Source: Lytechinus variegatus
Lineage: Eukaryota; Echinodermata; Echinoidea; Temnopleuroida; Toxopneustidae
NCBI RefSeq assembly: GCF_018143015.1
Contig: NC_054746.1
Coordinates: 33,011,129-33,075,128 of the forward strand
Length of the DNA: 64,000 bases
Direction: 5' to 3'
In this document: positions 13,901 to 22,900 of the stretch, piece by piece
How the letters are laid out: every line of letters begins with the position of its first letter
Position numbering within the stretch: the stretch's first letter is position 1
Notes under the pieces: model-generated
Seen by the model: only the letters and a program-made list of their open reading frames with translations
The model's database searches: none
Told to the model about the DNA's origin: nothing
Translations under genes and position numbers: made by a program

Positions 13901-16900
13901 CGGAACTTGCGCACAACCTCTTTGTATCACGTATCTAGACGACAACGTGAAGAATAAACGAAATACAACGATATTCATAGGCAAGATATTTCATATTTTC
14001 TTATCTATATACAGTAGACTCCAAATTCATTTTGGATTTATTCTGAAAACCATACATGCGTCATGCATAATATGATTCCTCTCAAATCAGCATTTACATT
14101 TTTTCTAGCACTTCTGTATTTGAAGGCAGTGGAATTATATCATTCAACCACTGACTTTCAAACTGTAAATGTTGTTCAAAACAGATGTTCTGTTCCCGTT
14201 GCATAAAAGTTACTTTTTACTTTGCCATCCAAGTATGGATGGAATCCTTGATTTAGATTGGCTGTTGATCATCGTAACCATAGTAATGTCCATGTTATAG
14301 TACCACAATATTAGCTTTTATGCAATGGGGGCCAGGTCTTCTTCCTGTCATCAGAACGCCCGGTATATGTATCGGAAAACACCAAAGAAGTGTTGAAACA
14401 ACAGTTTCGAATCAAACCGATATTGTTTTAACACTGATTGGTGTTGTTTAAATGCCTATCTGGTGTAAGCCTAACGCCAAACCGGTGTTGTTTCAACAAC
14501 TCTCTGGTGTTTTCCGATATAGATGGATACACGCTGGAGTGTCGAATGGTTGAATCTATTCAGTCGATATTAGTCTGCCCAATGCACTTTTTAATCATAT
14601 TTATGGATCGTTATATGGTAATAACATCTCCTTCCTTGTGACGAACTTACTATACAGTGTGTATCAAAAAAAAGTTTACACTTTGAAAAAGCCCTGGGAA
14701 TTAAAAACTATACATCATGTGGATAATTTTTTCATATATAATATTGGGTATGCAGGGGCAGATCCAGCCTTCGCCAATAGGGGGGCCCGGAATTTTTTTT
14801 TCAGCCATATTTTCCCCGATCGGCCACTCGAATATGATATCTGCCGGGATTTTTGGTTTCTTTAAAGGGGTAGTCCTATTAGTCACTTCTTAGCTTTATT
14901 CTTATGAATAAACATAAATATATAATACCATAATCATTATTAATATAATGCGAGCGCGAAGCGCGAGCTATTTTTTGGGGGGAATCTTATGTACTTTTTT
15001 TTAACATTCTGGGCAATCCTGAAAAAAGATGTGTATGCAAGTGAATAATTATTACGAACGTGAAGCGCGAGCAGAAATGTTCTGATGGAAAAGGTACTGT
15101 TAAGGACTTGCTTGCAGTTAGCCATGAAGATGTTACATATTTTTAAAAATGAAATAATGCGAGCGCGAAGCGCGAGCTGAAATTTTTTGACATGTTTACC
15201 TAAGGAATGGAAATTCTAAGCACTTTTGTAACTTAACAGAATAGGTATATAACTAAACAATTGGTGCGAGCGCGAAGCGTGAGCAAAAAAATTCGTGATT
15301 TAGACCTACTGAACGAGACACTCTATTCAAGTTTTGTAAATCATGAAAAGGATGAGGAAGTGGGGATCTTCCTTACATTAATATTGCGAGTGCAGAGCGC
15401 GAGCGGAAAATTTTTATATACGTTTTGAGCTGATCGAAAACGTATTTGTTATGGACTGCTTGAACTTAGCCATGAAGACGTTACGGTATTTCAACATTCA
15501 AATATTGCGAGCGCGAAGCGCGAGCTGAAAATTTTTGACATTTCTACCTGTCAATGGAAATTTTAAGCACTTTTTGTAATCGTGGAAAGGATAAGACAAA
15601 AACTGAACATTAGTGATGCGAGCGCGAAGCGCGAGCGGAAAAATTCTGGACACTCTATTCATGATTTGTAAATCATGAAAAGGTTAAGCTATTGAAAATT
15701 TTCACACATTAATAATGCGAGCACAAAGCGCGAGCAGACAATTTTTTATATTGTTATCTGAAACTGGATAATTATTTAAATGGAGAACAAGCTGCGTATC
15801 TGAATAAACCTGTGTTTGAGATATCGACCTAGAATTTGTGTACTCTAAATACCTTTTTTACCACGAAAATCAATAAAGCGAGCGCAAAGCGCGAGCTAAA
15901 AATATATGATATTCAGATGATCAGATCTGAAAAGGGGTCACTTTAAGCCCTGTATTGCAAGCACTTTGTGGAAAAATTGTGAGGTGAAAAAGGATAACAG
16001 TTAAAACAGAGCTGATATTTTCAATTATTGTTACTTTGAGTTTTTACATAGGACATTATGTCATCATAAGAAAATGATGACTATCTTCCTATTTCTCTTC
16101 CTAAGCACGAGAGCGCAAAATCTATTAATATTATGGCCTGAAAACTGGACATTTAAAGCACTTTTGTAATTATCCATAAGATGCATGAGTTTAAAATCTA
16201 TCAATGCGAGCGCAAATCGCGAGCAGAAATTTATGATTAATTGTCATCAAATGGTGATTTTAAGTAGTTTGTTTTAGAATTAATATTGAGATATACATAA
16301 CTCACTAATCAAAATGCAAGCGTGCAGCGCTAGCTGATACGTTTTGACAATCTGACCTAAATAGGGATATTTTGAGAACTTCATGGAATACAGGAAAATA
16401 ATAGGTAACTGACAAATCAAATTTTGTGAGCGCGCAGCGCAAGCAGAAATTGGTAATATTCAGACCATAAAACAGAAATTTTTACACTTTTAAAAAATCA
16501 ATTTGTAAATAAAACAAAATAAATGAAAGTTCAATTTCCCAGCTGAAATATGTTTTGTATATTGACTTCAGAATTCGATATTTTAAGGTCCATATTGAGC
16601 AAGATATCAACTAAAAGGCAATGCGAGCGCAAAGCGCGAGCGAAAATTTTATATCCCGACATGAAAGATTAAAAAAAAATAATTTCCAAGTCTTCCCCTT
16701 ATCTTATTTTATTCACTCATCTTCCTCCTCTTATGCTTGCCTTCCTTCTTTTCTCCTCTCTTTTCCCTTTTTTTCCTGTCTTTCCCCTTTTTCTTTTTTT
16801 TTGCTCCGCCAATAGGGGGGGGGGGGGCGGGCCCCTCGGCCCCCCCCCTGGATCCGCCTATGGGTATGGGTCTCATTTATCCGATGAAAGTAAAAGTTTT

Positions 16901-19900
16901 GACAGAATGTTACACTTGAGTGAGCACGGTCCATTTTTGTAAAGCTCGCAGAAATCTGTTCGCGCAGAAATGGTCGTTTTCACGCTGTGTCAAGGGGAAA
17001 GGGCGAAATTAAACTTAGCCTGCGAAACATTTCTCATACATTTCCCTTGCACTTTTAGTCAATTTAAATAAAACGGATACATTCAAGCATTTTGTAACAA
17101 TTTTGCCACCCAAATTGAAATTTCAACACTTAGTAAGCACAACCTTTACCCTTTTTGTGTCAGCTGGATCTGAGGACATATCTGAATCAGAACAAAAGTT
17201 TTTATCAGACATCTCTATCATTTTTTCACTAAGTTTTTATCATTTAAAGGGTGTTTACATTTCATGTTTCATTTAATACTTGTTCCTCCACACTCTTCCC
17301 AAGCTTGAGAATGATTAACAAAATGAAAATCAAGCCGTAGCCATTTCATGTAAATCACAGCTCAGTTTAAAGCACATATCGTCACGATGGCCTCGGTATG
17401 TGGGGAGTGGGGTGGGGCGCAATGCACTCTTCGAAGTGTTTCGGGCAAGGAAACAAGTTTAAAAATGTAAAAGATATCATCAAATCAACTTACTAGCTAA
17501 ATTCTACGTGTTCATCATGATTAAGGTCTACTTTTATTCGCATAACTATTACAAAGTTCTGCGCAATCATTTTTCACAAACTTTTCAAAAGTAAGTGCTG
17601 CTCATTCAAGCGGAAATTTTTCGACAGTTATATCGCCATTTGCATAAATGGATCTGTACCAATGTTAAAATGTGAAAAAATCTTCAGGATATTTCAAATA
17701 TATAATTTTACAGGGTTTTTTCTAAGTATAAACTTTTTTTTGATACGCACTGTATATCCAGCTAGCTAAATGTTATTGCAGCATTATAATAATAAGTATA
17801 GCTGGTTTTCATATAGCACTTTTTCCCATAATAGCTCAAAGCGCTTTACAGCATAATATTAATTACCCCGGTCATTGATTAATGTTTAATCCCGCACGAA
17901 AAATGTACGATTTCCACTCCCTGGGGAACATTCCTTGCATTCATCACAGCCTCATAATCGCGCTGGCAAATCCAAACTTACAATAACTTTCGCATCCTAC
18001 CCGTTACCCATTTAGCACCTGGGTCGCGGTGGGATTCGAACGCACGACCCTCTGTTTACAAGGCGAGATTCAGAACCACTACACCACGGCATCTTCCATG
18101 ATTTGGATTGATGAGGTTTTAGGAACAACCTTGTGGGAGGGACAAGTTTTATCAATTTGTTTTCAAAATATTCCTATATCCTCCAGATTAATCTTGTCAG
18201 AATCTTGTTACTTATATTTTCATCTTTTTTACCCAGGCATCATCTTCAGCACGTTTGCATTAGGACCTACGACAGGTTTCATGTTAGCGACCAACTGCTT
18301 GGCTCGCCCGACTTTCTTCTACGACCCTTCGGTTCCTCCTCCTGCTGTTCCGCAGGGTCACCCATACTACATCGGGGCCTGGTGGCTGGGGTTCATCATT
18401 AATGGTGGCATGCTCATCATCGTTAGTATCCCCTTTTTCTTCTTTCCGAAGACCATGCGGAGAAAAGCCGAAGATACCGACGTTGATGTAGATGGGAGCA
18501 AAGAAGAAAAGGAGAAAGCACTTCAGCAAAACGGAAAGGAAGGGGATGTTGATGTTCACGCGATCTTCACAACAAGAACTGAGATTCGGCAGGATCAAGG
18601 ACTCACTAATTTTCTTTCAGGTGACCCTTCATGTCACTATAATCGTGATAATCTGCACTCTTGCATATGTACTGGTCTTAATAGTGTTATAGTGCTTATA
18701 TCTCTTTAATATGCAGTCCTCGGATGTTCCATCGTGATATCTAGTTAGATAAAATGACGATATACCCTCCAACATAAAGATATATAATCAACAGATACTA
18801 TTCACTTAAAATACAATTATAGTCTATTGCAAATCAGCTACAAAAAGTTATTCCAGCCTATCCATTTATTGTACACCCCAGATTTGATAAGCGAAGGAAG
18901 GGTAAGTATATATTTCAACTATTTGTTATTTCTAGTTGCATACAAAACTGCAAATCAGCATCCATATGGACATTACATTTGGGATACTTTTGTCATTGCA
19001 GACTTCTTCCAAACCCTCAGAAGAATCGTCACGAATGTTACAGCCATGTCTGTATTCCTTGCAACATGTTCAGAGGTAACAGGTCACGTGGGGTGGTTTA
19101 TCTTCGGCCCAAAGTTCATGTACACCCAGTTCCGGCTTCCACCTGCCAAGTCTTCTATGTTGTTTGGTAACAAACTATAATAATCTGGAACATTTATTAT
19201 CAGATTATTGTTTATTCCCCTTTCGAAGGGAAAGATAACCAACCAGTCCTTTATCATCATCCTATTTCAACGTACAACAATGTTTCCGTACTCTATATTT
19301 TTCATAAGATGGTGACGTGGATCCGAGTAAAAAAAAAACGATTTATTTTTTGTTGAACATTGTTGACGTGATCGGATAAACAAAATTGCAGTTACTTCTG
19401 AAATGTCAGGGCCGATTAAAGAACCGGTCATGATTGCAAAATTTGAGATTTAGTTGATAACAAAGATCCAATACATCTATTATGAAAAATAAACAGATAA
19501 ACATAATTTCGTCCATACATCATTTACCAATAACGAGTCCAAGTACATCAGCTATTGCGACGGACACTTCCATATTTCTCTGTCAAGAAATAATCATCCT
19601 ACAAGCTCTGCTTTTTATTTAGGCTCCTCACTTTTTTTACATTTTGTAGTGTGCCTTATGCTGAAATACTGATATATAAAAAAGTAATCAACACGATAAA
19701 ATTAAATAGATTGTATAAATAAAGAAAATAATTAATGAACAATATGATTTATATGAATACATAAACAATTTACGTAACGTAATTTTTGTTTAAACAAATA
19801 AACAAATGACTGTTACCTATTACCTTATCTGTAACCGCCGTTCCTTGGTGAAATTGAGTCTTCTGTGTAAGAAAAAAGGCCTCTCTAATTAAATTCGTTT

Positions 19901-22900
19901 TTCCTTTAACCACTTTTCAGGTATGATGATGCTGCCTGGACCAATCTTGGGAAACATCTTTGCAAGTCTCATCGTTCGGAAATTCAAACTGAACAGCAAG
20001 GGATGTGCCAAGATGATCCTTATGATCTATACAATACTTGTGATCCTTTCCCCTGTGCTTTACTGGCTCGGGTGTGATAATCCAAGCAACGCTGGTCTAG
20101 TCGTCCCGTACCACACTGACTCAAACGCAGTCAGGTAAGAGGAATTTGTAACTTTATTTTTGACATAAGCCTCAAAACTTGATTTTATACGGGCAATTTT
20201 TCTTCAAACGTAATTATGTGGCGCCGCGACGCTTTAGGGTACGGGGAGGATGTTAGCTCAACCAGTGTATCATTTTTTTATAGATCAATTAGTAATTAAT
20301 TTACAGTGTGCGTAAAAAAACCTTAACATCTCACAGATCCCCAATTTAAGGAAAAAGTACTTCATGAACACGTAATTAATGTATATAGCCTGAAAAGTAT
20401 CTTCTAAATAATTTATTTATGTGGTATGTATTCACGATTGGATGATCAGGAGGTCTTCTTTTCAATGATGCAACTTTTGATTTGCGCCAAAGTAAGGCAT
20501 GACTGCATGCAGTGAATGAATCCGGATGTCAATGATGTCATAATCCTACATGGGTTAGTAAAATATTTGTAAATCCCTTTTCAATTAAATTAGCTTGATA
20601 ATTGTTACTAAAAAGTGTTTATTAAACAATTATAATGTAAATTATCGAAAAGGTGCATTAAAATGAATTTTAATGCGATGCTTATAAGATTATGACATCA
20701 CCGACATCTTAATCATTCATTGCAGCCATGCCTTACTTTGGCGCAAATCAAAAGTTACATCACTGCAAAGAATACTTCCTGATCATCCAAGCGTGAATAC
20801 ATACCACATAAATAAATTATTTAGGAGAAGATACTCTTTCAGGCCACTATTAGGTGTTTTACTCACACGGTATATGGATCTTGTTTGTTATAAAACATGT
20901 TAAACGACACTGTTCATTCATTGGATTCGATGTGGGTCTATATATATATTTTCAACAGCCCGTCACCATTTCACACTCTGCCAACGAACGTAGAATACGC
21001 AGACGATCTTACTGCGAGCTGCAACGTGGAATGTGATTGCGCGCCAGATTTCGTGCCAGTGTGTGGATCAGACGGTCTTACCTACGCCACAGCATGTCAT
21101 GCTGGCTGTAGGGATGTTATGATGGTGAACAAGGATGGGATCAACTCAACGGTGAGAATTCAATCAAAGATACTGTTGAAATGTTTTTCGACAAGCAATC
21201 CGCAAAAATTATCCTAAATATGAAGGTTCACCGAAAAAGAAAAATCGAGAAGAACATTGTTTGTGGTTAGGATTCAGTTATTTGCCTTGTCTACGGCAGC
21301 TGCTCTTAATAGTAATCGTAACCTGTCCCCAAGTTCACATTTTTCTTGAATCTAAAGCCTATAACAACCCTAACCATAACCCCATGTCTCCCAAAAGTTG
21401 TCGCAGGAGTGACCGTCAGGTTACCAGAATGGTTACGAGACGTCCCAAGACTCAGTAGTTTATACCCATCTGATTTGTCAGGTAGAAATGAAGAGCGCTT
21501 TTGATGATAATGCATAATAATAGTAAAATTATGATATTGAATTTGGAAGAGAGGTAGACAATAAAGAGTGTCTGTCTTAAAATCATCGAATTGGAATAAC
21601 AAATAAGAGAAAAAGACAAGACCATGCAACATTCATCTTGTGTATTTCGTCAAATCAATTTCATCACCAATTCTATTTTCAACCTCACAGATATTTGTGG
21701 AGTGTAGCTGCATCCCTAAGATTTACCACAATACTACTATCGTCGGGGAAGATGCGCTGAACAGCGGCTTCGCCTCACCTGGAGAATGCCCTTGGTCTTG
21801 TGATAGACTCTACTATTTTCTTGGAATGATGCTTACCGGGTCCCTCCTTGGATCCACAGTGTATAACCCAGCTTTTATGCTTCAGTTTCGGTAATATTGG
21901 TCATGTTAGTACTTGGTAGACGCTAATGTTTTCCAGTGAGCTTGTAAAACGATGGGTTTGAGTTGAACCATTCTGTGCGATATTGGGCACCTCCTTAAAA
22001 ATGATTCTTCAAAACTTCTTGATACTTTCGAGAACCCAAGAGGTTGCTTGTAGAAACGATGATGGTTCTGAAGAACTATTTTAATACCTTTTCTGACTCG
22101 ATGCTTTAATTTTCCGAAGGTGGGAGGGGCAAAATGAGTACTAATACTGTTTGATTCAATTTTTAAAGGCTACTTAAGCAGACTTAACTACACTGCGAAT
22201 CTACGCTACAAATCGGACGCATCCGAGAATAAATCAACAATGGTACGCCAGGCTTCGCGATCTGACATGAGAGTTAGTAAATCACTTAAATGTGTGATAA
22301 AAGGTTGGGTGCAACACGAAAATAAACTGGGTTTAGTCAATAGATTTTACACAACACATGGTTAATATGAATTGTACAATTTGGATATGAGCCATGTTTG
22401 TTTGATAATGTTTTACACAATGAATAGGGAAATGAAGCTGACCCAGAGCATGAACGTAAGGAGAATACGTAATTCAGGCGTCAAATTGTTAATATAAAAT
22501 ACAAAGGACAAGTTGGAATATGACACCATCAGTATGCTCATTGAATATTCATGATCACATGCCAAAAACTGTGTCACCGGGAATATTGGAAATCTTTAAA
22601 AATGCCATAGCTTCGTTATTCCTTGCCCGATCTTGATAAAATTTTTAGTGTTTGCCCGTCTGTCTGATTTTTTTTATCTATTGAAATCATATCAGCCTGG
22701 AGTACCTCTTAAAGCCTTGGGTTTCGCTGCTACAACTTTCCAATAATTCTTTTTATTCGTTACATTACATTACCAACGGCTAGGCTTGTTTTCCTTCATT
22801 TCACTCAGCCACATGCAATCTATCCCTTTTGTAAACTTCTTCCTTTTAACTCCAAAATGGGGGGGGGGGGTGGACGATTTATAATCATTCTTTATCATAT

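Larger units (their letters stand above)
14651..17756 (-). mobile_element. Tc1/mariner-like element, copy 2, split by a nested insertion
   Basis: Ends TATACAGTGTGTATCAAAAA (14651) and reversed TATACAGTGCGTATCAAAAA (17756). Interior sequence (about 14651-14752 and 16861-17756) matches the element at 8001-9016 in inverse orientation, including a GAGTGAGCAC stretch, a GACACAGCGTAAAAACGAGC-like stretch and a CCCCACCCACTTCCCCACA-like stretch. The copy is interrupted by the 14753-16860 hAT-like element. Confidence 0.8.

Noticed and set aside
16733..16942. Phenylalanine/proline-rich open frames
   Set aside because: They translate the polypyrimidine and poly-G/C tract of the hAT-like element; not coding.
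18040..18092. Possible functional tRNA gene on the minus strand
   Set aside because: A-box and B-box are present but the sequence continues into a SINE body and does not fold as a clean cloverleaf with an acceptor stem.
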